Part shown: positions 17,919-18,074 of the stretch, one piece after another
Layout of the letters: the number at the start of each line of letters is the position of its first letter
Position numbering within the stretch: the stretch's first letter is position 1
From: Saksenaea vasiformis B4078
Taxonomy: Eukaryota; Mucoromycota; Mucoromycetes; Mucorales; Saksenaeaceae
DNA: 18,074 nt
Direction: 5' to 3'
Assembly (NCBI GenBank): GCA_000697055.1
Contig: JNDT01001658.1
Coordinates: forward strand, 1 to 18,074
The notes under the pieces: model-generated
What the model saw: only the letters and a program-made list of their open reading frames with translations
Told to the model about the DNA's origin: nothing
Databases searched by the model: none
Made by a program: the position numbers and the translations under genes

Positions 17919-18074
17919 TCTCTTTGCAAAGAAAACAAAACAAGAAGACAGGAAAGCAGAGAGAGAAAGCTGACCAATTTATCAGCCAAAAAATTGGGAC
18001 GGCCGAGACAACGGGATCCCAAAAAAGGCGTTTTTGTTCAATTTTGGGATGCAAGGGTAAGTGTTAAGAAAATG
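17919..18074 (-). promoter_or_regulatory. Upstream region of the peptidase gene
   Basis: On the minus strand a pyrimidine-rich leader (17926-17968) lies directly before the ATG. An inverted CCAAT (plus 17974-17978) sits within a short inverted repeat GCTGA/TCAGC (17969-17986). The palindrome GGGATCCC (18013-18020) is flanked by further TTGGGA copies at 17994 and 18044. These are candidate control sites only; no factor can be named. Confidence 0.35.

Overview
The window looks like a piece of a fungal nuclear genome, most likely an early-diverging (Mucorales-like) fungus. The reasons are a Ty3/Gypsy chromovirus of the Tf1/sushi type, two intron-rich host genes whose introns are mostly 50-65 bp with GTAAG-like donors and YAG acceptors, and AT-rich intergenic DNA. 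The phylum is an inference; the gene content is read directly.

Left part (1-11077): a cluster of related LTR retrotransposons. (a) At 357-1292, minus strand, lies the 5' end of one element: an LTR (996-1292) followed by a broken gag that fades out near 357. (b) At about 3109-5384, plus strand, lies an old decayed copy with zinc knuckle, protease, reverse transcriptase, RNase H and the first residues of integrase, carrying many stops and a frameshift. (c) At 5385-11077, plus strand, lies a nearly complete 5.7-kb element with 402/400-bp LTRs and one Gag-PR-RT-RH-INT-chromodomain reading frame, interrupted only by two TGA codons and one single-base frameshift. Its 5' LTR cuts copy (b) off inside the integrase. 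Between (a) and (b) are an acidic ORF with repeated MDW motifs, an 11-bp-arm perfect hairpin and a 10 x 16-bp tandem repeat.

Middle (11078-13737): an A-rich low-complexity tract directly after the 3' LTR, a TATA box with a BamHI-like hairpin, one small unrecognised ORF, and about 1.4 kb in which I recognise no gene.

Right part (13738-18074): two convincing host genes, both on the minus strand. The first is a five-exon Stm1/SERBP1 (HABP4/PAI-RBP1 family) ribosome/mRNA-binding protein (249 aa). The second is an eight-exon secreted S9-family serine peptidase of the dipeptidyl-peptidase V type (703 aa) with signal peptide and complete Ser-Asp-His triad. They are neighbours with no evident functional link.

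Most interesting signals, all in the retrotransposons: (1) an exact 16-base internal copy of the 3' polypurine tract between the RNase H and integrase regions, partly preserved at the same place in the old copy, i.e. a candidate second (central) plus-strand primer; (2) complementarity between a conserved LTR block and the primer-binding region that covaries between two divergent elements, suggesting Tf1-like self-priming instead of tRNA priming; (3) decay dominated by CpG transitions, including both premature TGA codons.
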